A DNA stretch of 64,000 nucleotides from Chamaea fasciata. Lineage: Eukaryota; Chordata; Aves; Passeriformes; Sylviidae. The notes beneath the pieces were generated by a model that was not told the DNA's origin, ran no database searches, and was given only the letters and a program-made list of their open reading frames with translations. The stretch covers positions 39,163,185 to 39,227,184 of the forward strand of contig JARCOQ010000004.1 in the NCBI GenBank assembly GCA_029207755.1, given 5' to 3'. Positions 1 to 11,400 of the stretch are shown piece after piece (within the stretch, counting starts at the first letter, position 1; each line of letters opens with the position of its first letter). A program made the position numbers and the translations under genes.

Positions 1-190
1 ATTTTTGGCAAGAAAAATTTGATGTTTTATCACTCTTCTCACTGAATAGTCTGATGCTTGTGTCTGTGATCAGATTCTGGTACAATGGATACAATGATCT
101 GTTTATTCAAGGCTGCTCCCATGTCAGTGCTCTGATGCCTTTTTTTTTTTTTCTGCTCATGTTACATGTTTAACTCTCAATTTTTTTCAG

Positions 191-310
191 GGTTTGAAAA
201 ACCAGGCACGGGTCAAACTGAACATAGTTAGATGTCCTCCAGTGACCACAGTCTTGATCAGAAGACCAGACCTCAGATATCAGTTGGGCTTCAGTGTGCA
301 GAATGGGATT
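191..310 (+). CDS. APBA1: APBA1 exon (third from end)
   Basis: This 120-bp, 40-codon exon follows a T-rich tract ending in tttttttcag and is followed by gtaagt. It encodes the linker after PDZ1 and the first strands of PDZ2, including the LGF ligand-binding loop. Confidence 0.96.
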
Positions 311-2539
311 GTAAGTAGCTTCCACAGTTTCTGATCAAGCTTTAACATACATGAAATTTCCTCTCCATTAGTGGGTAAGTTTCAGTGTGAGAAGAAGGAA
401 GCTGCTATTTTCTCCCTTAAAGCAAGCAGGATTTTGCATTTGTTAAGTCTGAGATATAAAAGTTGTGTTAATAGGAGTTATTTTTTGTTTTTGACTCTAC
501 TTACTTCACAACTTTACAGTCAGCCAGAGGAATAAAAAAGTTGTTTCTGCTTATAAAACAAAAAATGTGTGGAAGAGTCTGCTTTCAGCATGCACCGTAC
601 ATGTCTTTAACCAAGCCATTGCATGATCTCAAAAGAAAAAGCCTGTTCTTGATTCTTTTTGTTGTAAGGCATCTGCCTAATGAACATCGTTTAATTGAGG
701 TCCTTCATACACTCATAAATTTCCAAACCACAAGACATGTAATGTACAACACAAACAGCCTTTTCTGGCAGTTTGTTCTGCTCTTGGAAGAGAATATCCA
801 TTAGCTACTTGTCACTAACAAATTTTGCATTTGAGTCAGTGATTGATTTCATCTTAGAATTTGTTGTTGCAAGTTTGTGCTGAAATGTTGATTCATAGCT
901 TGCAGGCAAAAAATGGGTAATCAAAAGTCTCTGTTCCATACCCAGCTTATGATAAATTTGTCCTCTCCTTTCCAGATCTGTAGCCTTATGAGAGGAGGTA
1001 TAGCAGAGCGAGGAGGTGTGCGTGTTGGCCATCGGATCATTGAAATCAATGGGCAGAGTGTTGTAGCAACACCCCATGAGAAAATTGTTCACATCCTCTC
1101 AAATGCTGTTGGCGAGGTAAGAACCAGCAGTGTGTCTAGGCACTGTAGCACAGTTCATTGCTGTTACCAGTAACAACCAGCGGAAACCAGTAACAAGCAG
1201 TGTCCTTCAAGGGACTGTACTGGGACCAGCACTCTGTCATGTCTTCATCAGTGACATAGTGGGATTGAGTTGTACTCTCAGCCAGTTTGAAGGTGACATC
1301 AAGATCAGTGGTGCTTAAAGAAAGGGATGTCATTAGAGGGACCTGAACAGGCTAGAAAAGTCATCTACGTAACCCTTGTGAAGTTCGACCAGGCCAGGTG
1401 CAAGGTCCTGCATCTGAGTCTGGGCAATCTCCAGCATCAATAGAGACTGGGGCTGAATGGATTGAGAATAACCCAGAAGAGAGGAACTTGGTGGAAGTAA
1501 AGTTGGACATGAGCCAGGAATGGGCACTTGCAGCCCATGAAGCCAAGTGTATCATGGGCTGCATCAAAAACCCTGCCTATGGCCAACAGGGAGGTGATTT
1601 TCTCTCTGTATTCTGCTCTTGTGAGACTCTGCCTGGAGTACTGTGTGCAGTTCTGGGGCCCTCGGGATAAGCAAGGCATGAGCCTGCTTGAGCAGATACA
1701 GATGAAGGCCATGAAAAGGGTCAGAGGGTTGGAGCACCTCTCCTGTGAGAAAGGTCTGAGGGAGGTTCAGTTACTCAGCCTGAAGAAGAGAGGGCTCCAG
1801 GGAGACCTGACAGCAGCCTTTCAATGTATAGAGGGATCTTCTAAGAAAAATGGAGAGAGACTTTTACCAGGGTCTCCAGTGCACTAGAATTGGCAATGGT
1901 TTTAAACTGAAAGAGGGTAGATTTAGATCGGGCATAGAAAGAAATCCTTCACTGTAAGGTTGGTGAGCCACTGAACAGATTGCCCAGCGAAGCTGTGGAT
2001 GCCTCATCCCTGGAAGCGTTCAAGGCCAGGTTGGATGGGGCTCTAAGCAATCTTTTCCAGTGAAAAATGTTGATACCTGCAACAGGGCAGTTTGTACTAT
2101 ATGATCTTGAAAGGTCCCTTCCAATTCAAACTGTTCCATAATTCTGTGGTTCTACCTCTATTGGCCTGTTGCTTATCAAAGCCAAAACACTGAAGTAAGA
2201 GCAAACCTGCACAAGATTTCTTTCATTATTTGACCCATAGTTCTATGCTTTAGAAGAACTGTACCTTGAAAATATGTGTCCACAATTTTAGATGGTTCAT
2301 TAATACCAAACATACTGTTTCATAAAATCATCACCTGCAATACTTTATTAAGGGTATGAAAGCTCTCAAGTTTTACTTTTTTTTCTGCCTTGTATTACCT
2401 TATCTGGGTCCTTCACATGAGGTATGTGTGTTTAGGAACATTGATTAATTTGGTTTATTTCCTCTAGATCCATATGAAGACTATGCCAGCTGCAATGTAC
2501 AGACTGTTGACTGCACAGGAGCAACCAGTTTACATCTGA
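191..2539 (+). CDS. APBA1: APBA1 (Mint1/X11-alpha), last three coding exons, 5' part outside window
   Basis: Adaptor protein of neurons and epithelia. Its PTB domain binds the APP cytoplasmic tail, and its paired PDZ domains and Munc18/CASK-binding regions act in vesicle trafficking (family knowledge). Only the C-terminal 110 residues are in the window, from exons 191-310, 976-1116 and 2468-2539, all in phase 0 with AG/GT borders. They hold the second PDZ domain: the carboxylate-binding loop is seen as LGF in [10 protein letters not shown], followed by [16 protein letters not shown] and the INGQSVV strand. The protein ends in QEQPVYI, the tail that in the mammalian protein folds back into the first PDZ groove. 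[18 protein letters not shown] and TAQEQPVYI fit APBA1 better than APBA2. The last intron carries a CR1 insertion. It converges on ENTREP1, as in mammals. Confidence 0.96.
976..1116 (+). CDS. APBA1: APBA1 exon (second from end)
   Basis: This 141-bp, 47-codon exon runs from tttccag to gtaaga. It encodes the core of PDZ2 from ICSLMRGG to SNAVGE, including the alpha-B helix region PHEKIVHIL. Confidence 0.97.
1190..2155 (+). mobile_element. CR1 LINE fragment in last APBA1 intron
   Basis: A 5'-truncated, decayed CR1 copy in the sense orientation. It begins about 75 bp after the exon donor, inside the reverse transcriptase region ([19 protein letters not shown] reading). It continues through the [11 protein letters not shown] segment and ends with the typical CR1 3' end (cttgaaaggtcccttccaa ... 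attctgtggttct). Several frameshifts and stops make it non-functional. Confidence 0.9.
2468..2539 (+). CDS. APBA1: APBA1 last coding exon with stop
   Basis: The exon follows tttcctctag and encodes 23 residues from IHMKTMP to PVYI, then a TGA at 2537-2539. It is conserved apart from its flanks; the 1.35-kb intron before it is mostly a CR1 fragment. Confidence 0.97.
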   Translation: MHMKTMPAAMYRLLTAQEQPVYI

Positions 2540-5500
2540 AGCTGACATCTCACCGCCACATTGTGCATGGAAGATGTTTTTCCTCATTAGTGCTTGTCTT
2601 TCTAGTGCTGCATTTCTGTGTCTGCAAAGACATTTCTTTCTCCCCACTTCACAAACACAAATACACTGTTGCTCTCTCCTTTATCCCTTTTTCCTCTCCT
2701 TCCCACCACTTTCCTGCATTTTGGTAAGGGGAAAAATGTATCTCTGGAAATATTTTGTTTGCATCTTTTTACAAGTGAAACTTCATACAGCTCCTCATGC
2801 AAAACAGGAAAATAACAGCAGCATAGTTTACATGCTACATAATCAGTATCATTTCTGTGGCTATAATTTTACAAACTGAGTAAATTAAATGTTGCTGAAT
2901 GAAAGATGATTTTACCAAACACAAAAGTATAGGGTACAAAATGTTCTCTTGAATATCCTGCCTGTGACTTGCTTTTCTTGCTCTATTTTCCCACAGGCAC
3001 CAAGCTCAATACTAAAGGTTTGTGTCTGTGGGGAAGTAGAATACCAAAAGGATTGTTTTGCCCTCAGGAAAAATTGCCTGCTTATGAAGACTCAGTAAAT
3101 GCTGCTGTTGTAAAATGAGTTGTCCAAATACACACGTCTTAATTACCCTCAGTCATCAGTTCTTCATGATAGTAGGACTCCAAAAGATACTCCATAAGTT
3201 CCTGAAACATGTTATTCTTGCATTACTGACACTAAGAAATTTGGGAGGCATTTTTTACAGCTGCCTCCCCCTCTCTGCCCCCAGGCTTCTATCTCCTAGT
3301 TTTCTCCTGCTTTGTCTTATATAGTCCCTTCCTGATTTTAGAGGTTAAAGAAGTCAGGGGGAGGATCTTTAAATATCCAAAAGAAAAATAATGAGGGGAT
3401 CTGCTGAATAGCTACACTTTTTCTAGGCTCTTAATTCCAATTTTGGTGCACATAGCTATGTGTGCCAGTGTATATAGACATTTTTAAAATTGTGCTTCCT
3501 ATTTATGAAGTTTGAATATAAGAGATCTGCAGACTATTCTAAGCAATTTTTTTTGTTCTGAGCCAGTTTTTACATATATTTTTGTCCAAAGACCTGTCTA
3601 ATTTTCTTGACTTCCTGTTTAGTTCATGATATAGGTAATAGTGGAAGGGATGAGGCAGGAATAAACTTATTTATTTTGTTATATAATTTAGCTTGTGATT
3701 TTTTCCCCATATGTATGGCACTTACAAGAGATATGTGTATACTATATGCACTTGTATGAAGATGATTAACTGTACGGATGTATGAAATCTTGTATTTGAT
3801 TAGCCTCTAAGTTGCATGCTAAAGACAAAAGGGGGAAAGGGGGCTGGGTTGGGTTCTTTGGGTTTTTTTAAGAGGGTTCAAGATAAAAAAGAAGCAGTGT
3901 CTTTTCTTCCTAGTGAGAGAATTCTACATTCTCTGTAGTTACTTTTTTAAGGACTATATACTGGTGTTTATACTAAAGTGGAACCATGCGTTTAATCCAT
4001 GTTCAAATGTTGATTTCTTTTAAAGAAACAGTTTGTGCTGTGTTTTGCTGTGATGGAAGGTACAGTGAGATGAAAACAAGAGCAGACAACACACAGTCAC
4101 ATGCCACTTCTGCTTTGCAAATGTGGTGTTGTTCATAGTCACTTGTTTCTCACTTGTTGTGACGTGAGCTGTGCAAAGTAAGCATTGCTTGCTGTCCAGT
4201 AGTGATCCTAGACATTGCTGTGGGGATTCATGGAAGTGGGTGTGTGCATGTGCACTTGTTGCAAACACTTCTGAGAACCACTGAGCACTCTTGTCAGGGG
4301 TCCATTTCTTGGCTTTCTAAAATCATGGATAACCACGGCCTGATCAGAGTTAAACTGTATTTCTGTGGGAAGCAGGTATTTAAGGGACATCATGAAGTGG
4401 TGCATAAACTGTAGTAAGGGGATACGTTTTAGTGTTGAGAATAATGTACTATGACTTGATTTTACTGCATTTCTTGTTATATAATTTAATTCAAGGCTTT
4501 GGAATAGCAGATTGCACAAGAGAATGGTGTTAGTACTCCAGGTTAGTACTTAACTCTGCTGCCTCACTGATGCAACAGGATAATTAATGGCTTGTGAATA
4601 TATTGTTAAACTGTAGACATCTGATTTATGGTAATTTGAACCTCTTTTCTAGACCTTTCCATATATGTAGTAATAAATGTAAATATGGTATATAACCATG
4701 TACAATTTAGAAGATTATATACAGTGCAGCCTTTCCATACATTGCCTGAGGAAACTTAGTGAACTCTTGAAGACACAGTTACGCTCCTGGTTCCTGCTAT
4801 GTGTATGCTCTCCACTTCATTTGTTTCTGTGGTTCTGTCTAGCCTATGTGGTGAAGTCTTTAGCTCACTTCACTGGGAAATGATGAAAATCCGAACATGC
4901 AAATGTATTTAGAGAAGAAACAACTGTTTCTTTGGAAATCTTGTAGCTGGGAGTTTGTGAAGTTGCTGTTCATCCTAAATAGGTGCTTAACATTAAGCAA
5001 ATGAATCCTTGCAGGACCAGAGCATAGCAAAAAAAAAATCTCATTTTTTCAGTTACAATATGTGCATAAGACTCCTAAACTGAGAGGTCCATAGTGTGTG
5101 CACACTTCTGAGAACAGTCTTCTAAACAATCCCATTTTACTCTGTAGACAGAGTTCCAAGAAAATGGAACTCAAAAGGGAAAGCTGGCTGTTCTCTAGAC
5201 TGTTGCAGCAGTTTGATAGATCAGATATGGGGATTTTTAACAGATGCAAAGGAACATTCCTTCAAAGGTTTACATTCCGTCTTCAGTGACAGACTTGAAT
5301 TCTTTTTCTTTCATCCTTGCTACTTCATACAGTCTAATTAACTCTTCAGTGTTTACATTAAGGATGAAATGTCCCTTGTATTTTTTATTTTTGAAAAGTT
5401 TCCCATTTGTTTTGAGTCTTGTTTGAGTCTCAGTTTGGGTTTCCAAGTTTGCTAGCTTTCCTTCTTTTCTAAAAGAAATGCATTTCTCAAGACAGCAGCC

Positions 5501-7630
5501 TGGTTGAGATCTCTTGTATATATTTAGTGCAGTACCTAGACTACAAAGTTGTACTATTGTTCTGTAAAGAGGATGAATAGAAATTATTGTAAAGCGTTGG
5601 GGAAAAGCATAGTATTGTATTTGTAACAATATTGTTCTTTGTAAACATTTAATGATCTCTATATATAAATATAAATATATATAAATATATGTGAGCCTGG
5701 AATGTTGATATTGCACATCTACTGAATGTAGTTACTCTGATGTTTTCTGCCACAGGTCTCTGACCTCTCTAATGAAGCTGTGCTGGTTTGATTTGGGGAG
5801 AAACAGGGGACAAGGTAGGGGGTTTCTGGCCAGTTATTTTGTTGTGATGTATTTACTGTGCTACATTCCTTTATTTAACAGAGCGCTAATGTCTGTTAAG
5901 ATTTGCAACAATAAAATACAAAACAAAAATACCTCAGACAAGGCTGAGAATTTGCTCATACTGACCTGGAGGCCGAGTTGCCAATGCTGAATGCATACAT
6001 AATTGGAAGGTGTCTGAACTTCTTTTTTGCCGCTTAGTCTGGAGTAACTCTGTGTTTCTGCAGGTGTGAAGCAATGCTGCTACCTTTATTTTTAAAACAG
6101 CACTCTTTTCAGGCAATACATGATACTAGTGCTCCTAAAAAAAGTTGATTCCTAATCTAAGGTGGCATCCCAGTTTTTACTGTGTGAAATGCCACTGTGA
6201 TTGTGACAGAAATACTATTTCATTGACTGAATAACTTTAAGAAGGATTTTTTCATAGATGAGGCTTTGATAAAAATTCTTCACACTTAGAGTAATTTCTG
6301 AAATCACTGTTTTCCTTCAAATGTCATCAGCATGGTTTATTATTAAAGACCTAACACCATCTGAAAAAATAAAAAATAGAATTGTAATATGTCTATCCTT
6401 AGAATTAATCATGGAACTGCCTGTGCTAAGGTTAAAAATACTTGCATAATGAGAGATTATGAAAAGTATGATTATATTTGAAAGTCAACCAAAAAAAGTC
6501 ATCAAGGGAGTGTTTCTTCTGGTGAGGCTTCATGGGATTTTCTGTGCCTCATAGGTTGTTAGGAGTACTCTGAAACCACAGAAATGAAAATATATGCCAC
6601 AGCTGATTCAGAAGAAAACTAAACATGGGCGTTCAGTCACTTAGTGACTGTTCATAACATGAAATACAAATACCATCAATATGAGAGATTTAAGTATTTC
6701 ACCTTACTTGGTTAAATGGCAGATGGAAGAAATTGTGAAGTCCCTGGTAAAGGGTGCAGTAGACAAAGTGAGCTTGCTTTCTGCGTTTCCCTGTATGCCA
6801 CTCTCCATCCAGCTACTTATTCTTACCATTAGCTGTACATACCAATTTCTGTGTTACAAAATTTTCTGCATTTTGTTGGATAAACATAAGCCCTTTATTT
6901 TAGCAGTACAGACAAAAATTTTGCAGATCTGCTGTATTGACAGGGGTACGTTTCTTGCCCTCTCCTTCAGTGTTTTGGTGGTTTGGATCCATCCACACAC
7001 AGGCAGACCCCTCCCTCTCAGTTCCAGCACCCTGTAGTGTCTTGCACGCTGAAGAGGTGATGCTGGTGACCTATGTGGATTGACTGTGTCAGTGTCAGGG
7101 CTGGGACTGTAATTTAAATAAATGTTCAGTGCAGAAGCATATGGAACAATCCTGACCTAAAATCATGGTATATGAAGAGTTTGTGCTCCATGTGCCTCTT
7201 ACCTGAGTAGGGCCAGGCCTGTGCTGTTCTTTGTGCTGCTCCTACAGATGGACCTCCAGGAAAATCCTTTGGCCACAGAATAAATTTAGATGGTTGATTA
7301 TAAGAAGGGAGCCTGCAGGCAGCCCCATTGGTACACAAAATGGTAAACACCATCCAGCAGTACATGTGTGTCCCTGCTTTCGTGCAGCAGTAAGGTCCCA
7401 CATGAACAGTCCTTTTGTTTGACAGCCAAAGTGATGAATAGAGTTGTTCTCTTAAGAAAAATTTATTACTTCAAATGACTTAAGTGGCATAAAATGGATA
7501 GGATCTGCATAACTTGTGCCCTGCTTGATGCTGCATAATTGGGGGTTCCCAGCACCTGAAGGAATATAAAATTAGCTATACTAGCTTCTTTGTTCATAGC
7601 ACCTACTGTAATAAACAGCATTTTAAATGA
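2540..7630 (+). other. APBA1: APBA1 3'UTR candidate, AT-rich, no gene seen
   Basis: No coding exon is visible after the APBA1 stop. AATAAA hexamers on the + strand lie at 3660, 4672, 5910, 6369, 7117 and 7610, so the 3'UTR could end at several places and extend up to about 5 kb. A TA-rich simple stretch lies at 5655-5692. The true cleavage site cannot be read from sequence alone. Confidence 0.5.
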
Positions 7631-7652
7631 GACTATACAGAGTGTCTTTATT
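7610..7652. terminator. Facing polyadenylation signals of convergent genes
   Basis: AATAAA on the + strand (7610-7615) and on the - strand (plus-strand TTTATT at 7647-7652) face each other with 31 bp between. They lie in the gap between the APBA1 and ENTREP1 3' ends and could end both transcripts. Use is inferred; other AATAAA copies exist on both strands. Confidence 0.4.
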
Positions 7653-7659
7653 CCTGGGA

Positions 7660-8279
7660 CAGTAGCAAGCCAGCATCACCTGTTGCAAAACACTTGTGCT
7701 TTTGGGTTTGGATGTTGTTCCATCATTAAGACAAAAATAATGTTCTGCCATTAAATGAGTTGTTCACTGAGCCAAAAGAGCACTTCTTCAAGATAGCTTT
7801 TATTTTTGGTCCAGTTTGCACATCAACAACCTTCTTTTATAAAGAATTATTTTAGAATTCTGTACACCATTTTTTTTTCTAACTTACTTTGTATCTGAAG
7901 GTCTCCATTTTGTGACAGGAGATTTTAATTTAAACCAAAAACTTGCCGAGTTCTTCAATACTGCTTTTGACAGTTCCTTCCTCAAGGATGGTGTATCATC
8001 ATACCCCACAACTATAAGTTACCAAACTTCACAGAGATGCAGGGCACTATTCTGTCACAAACAGATGAGCTGCAGCTGAGAGCCCAATAAAGGTCAGCTT
8101 TCAGTCTGCTTAATACTCTTGATAGAATGATCTTCCCCTTTAGAGTCTGTGCATAAAAGTATTAAAAAAGAAGGTGATTATTGAGAAACCCATCCACCCA
8201 CATGCCAGAGATGATTTTCCTCTGCAGTATGTGTATGTTTGAGGTAAGTGCTCTGCTAAGGAGTAACCAAAAATCCAGC
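7660..8279 (-). other. ENTREP1: ENTREP1 3'UTR candidate
   Basis: This is the sequence downstream of the ENTREP1 stop on the - strand. Possible polyadenylation signals on that strand lie at 7798-7803, 7647-7652 and 7462-7467. No other gene is visible. Confidence 0.45.
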
Positions 8280-8486
8280 TCAAAGTACAGTTTCCTTGAC
8301 AACACCAATAAGACTGTGAGGCCATTCACATTTTGCTCTTTGTATTCTCCTCTCTGCTTGCTGTTCTCCCTCTATGGTGAAAGTACTCAGGTCACCACAG
8401 CTCTCCAGGTACAGCAATTCAGGATGCAGTCTGAAAGGCGATACATGGACTCTCAATGATGCGGCTTGCTGGGCAGGTGTCATCAC
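8280..8486 (-). CDS. ENTREP1: ENTREP1 last exon with stop
   Basis: This 207-bp exon follows acceptor TTTTAAAG. It encodes [11 protein letters not shown] and ends [13 protein letters not shown] with TGA at 8282-8280. The last four residues, ETVL, resemble a C-terminal PDZ ligand (inference). Confidence 0.95.
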   Translation of the reverse strand: MMTPAQQAASLRVHVSPFRLHPELLYLESCGDLSTFTIEGEQQAERRIQRAKCEWPHSLIGVVKETVL

Positions 8487-11400
8487 CTTTAAAAAGAAAA
8501 GTTTAAACCAGTTTTGTTTTCAGGCTCTTGTTCCATTAAAATAGTTTTTTACCCAACTGGAAAGAAGCTAGTTATAGTGTTATCTGTTTTGTTTAAAGAA
8601 TAATTTAAAAAGCTATAAAACCCCAGCATTTGCCAAGGAAGCATGGGAAAGGAAGTCCCAGTTGGGAAAATGAGTGGGGTAATTTTTTATTTTCTTGATT
8701 TTTGTGAGGTTTTTGTTAGGTTGGTTAGGTATCCCTCTCAAAGGTGCACAGGATTCTCTCACTCCAACCTACAGCATGTGTGGTATTGTTTAGAAGGAAC
8801 CTAAATGTTGTTCCTTGCAGAAGTCAACGAACTGTAATAACCTTCAAGCCTGTGTGATAAAAATAAATTCTCATATAGAGCCTTCTTCTCTCCTGTTTCT
8901 GTCAAATTTGTCAAGGCCTTTGCTGCCTGAAGGCTGCAGTGGGAAATCCCACTTTATTTGCAGAGTCTAAAAGATGCTGATGTGTTCTGCATGAGAACCC
9001 AAACCAAAACCAGTTGTCATAGCAAATCACTTGTGCTATGCATGAATCAATTCTACCCAAATGGTCTCTTAAGTTACAAAAACATTTGTTTGATGAAGTC
9101 TGTGGTATCTAAAACTTCCAGATATTCATTCCATTAAGGTAAACACATATTTTCTATTTTCTGCTTTTTATTCTTTAGTAGTAGGTCTTATTTTTATCCT
9201 GGGAGCCAATCACAAAAAAGCTGCTTCTAGTGGGTTTACATAAAAATTTCCTTGTCAGCCTCCATTCCTTCTGGTTTGCAATAGCAAATGCATATTTATA
9301 ACATCACCTTCCTCTCCCCTGCCCTCACTGTAAAATGCTGTCGTGTTATTTGCAGTTCATGATTCCTCAACAGAAGACTGACTCAGTTTTTAAATACATG
9401 CTCTGGCTTGTGGCTGATAAAGCAAGAAATGTCACAGCCTCCCGCACACTCCCTACATGAAACTAAAGTGCTGAGGGAAGCCAATTTGGTCCAAAAACTG
9501 ACACACAGACTGACAAATGCAAACCTGTACTTCCAAACCAGGGGCAGTGGTTTTCCACATCACCTGATAAATACAAGTAATAAAACTACCTGCTCATGGA
9601 AAGTGGCACTGGTGACAGCTTCTGCCATATGTTTCTCATCTGATTTTAAAATAGACTTGATAGTTTCCACCAAGTCATGTATGTCTGTGCTCATGCTGCA
9701 GGAGGACTGCTCAAGGATCCACACCACACGCTGTTTAGTGTCCATATAAGACTTATAGTCTATCAGAGATTGGGGTCTTCCCCTCAAAGCTGTTGCTCTT
9801 GAACTCTTCCTCAAGGTGACAGCGTTCAGTGGATTTATGTCATTGAGTGTTGAATTTTCACAGTTGAGCACTGTCCCTGAAGACAAGAAACAAAGCAAAC
9901 AATCCACATAGTTCACGGTATTCCCAGAGATTCTCCTCCTGATTCAATGAGGATAGAGTGCATAGTTTAACCTTGAAAAACCTAATAGTCTGGCATGGTC
10001 AGAGTAGTCACACTTGGATTTACACAAAATGCCTGTAAAATAGTAATACATAGCTATGATTGAGTGCATATTACGTGTCAAAGGGTCTGGAGGGACTCTT
10101 GCCCTTTGGAAAGCTCTTTGTCATTTTGTGTACATTGGTCCTTTCTCTTGTTTCTGATCTGAGGAGACCTGAAATGAATGTTGAATGTTAACGTAAATAT
10201 AAAGGTAGAAGGCTTTTATGATCTCTCCTAAACTCTTGGTAACTTTTAGTTATTAGCAGTCAAGAGGACAAGTTGTACCTGAAAATAACTACTTGTCTAG
10301 CTGGAAACTAGTAATACTACAAAGTAGAAATTCAATGAAAAGAAAAAAAACCAAACAAACCCACACCAAAATGTTCACAGTTTTCTTGCAGGGAATAAAC
10401 AAAGGACCATACAGAATCAATTTCACTGCCTTTGGTCAAAATAAAAATTCACTGCCTTCGGTGTAAACAAGTTACCAAATTTTGACCCCATTAAAAGGAA
10501 GAAAAAACAACAACAAAAAACCCCACCAAAACCACAACTACAGATTGTTCAAGAAGCACTTTAATGTTGGCTTCAGACCAAAAAATATCAGAAGGAGATG
10601 CAAAACCTCTCAGCAAGAAGAGCACCAACCCGAAGTAAATTCCATTGCTTCAGTGAGTTCCTTTTCTCTAGCACTTGTGACTAACTCAGATCTAACTGCT
10701 GAACAGACCTAACCTCAGTAACATTGAGCTAAAGCTTCCAAATGCATCTGACATGGAGTCTCTGCACAGCAGAAACACTCTGCTTTCACAGTTATAAATA
10801 GGCTCTGTGTCATGTAACTATTGCTCCAGCATCAGATTCTCTGGGCTGCTGTGGTGGAAGTTGATAGGAAGACAAGACAAAGCACATGATACAGCAGAGC
10901 CCTGAAAACATTCCACAAAAACAGCAAATGTAATCCAGATAGGCATGCTCCCAATATCCAGAATAAACGGCTGTTACTAACATGCCCCATTGGCCCCATT
11001 TTTAGTGTCAGCAGCTACTGTGGGGATTCCAATATCCTCTAGTAAAAACTGCAAGACCCCTGACTGGTGCATTTTTCAAAATTGTCAGCAGTATCATGGA
11101 CTGTGTAGTCACATTAGCAGTTTTCCCAGTGCAACAGAATAGGATCACTGACACCAAAGCAGTTTCATCTACTCTTCACCATGAGTTGTGTTGAGTTTTG
11201 AGGCTTTTTTTTTTGATGATATGAGGATTGAGAAAAGGGGAGCAAATTTATAGGCTAATACCAAATCCCCAAGCCAATTTTGCTTTAAATTGCTTCCATT
11301 GACAACAGCACTTAAAAGACCTTAGATGTCAGGGCACTGAGGAATCCTGTGTGTTCTCCCTCCTCATTTTCCACTACACCTCCCTCATACCCAGGCTGTT

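Noticed and set aside
5270..5716. A 148-codon - strand frame
   Set aside because: It lies in the AT-rich APBA1 3'UTR candidate, includes a TA simple repeat read as alternating Tyr/Ile, and has no recognisable domain.
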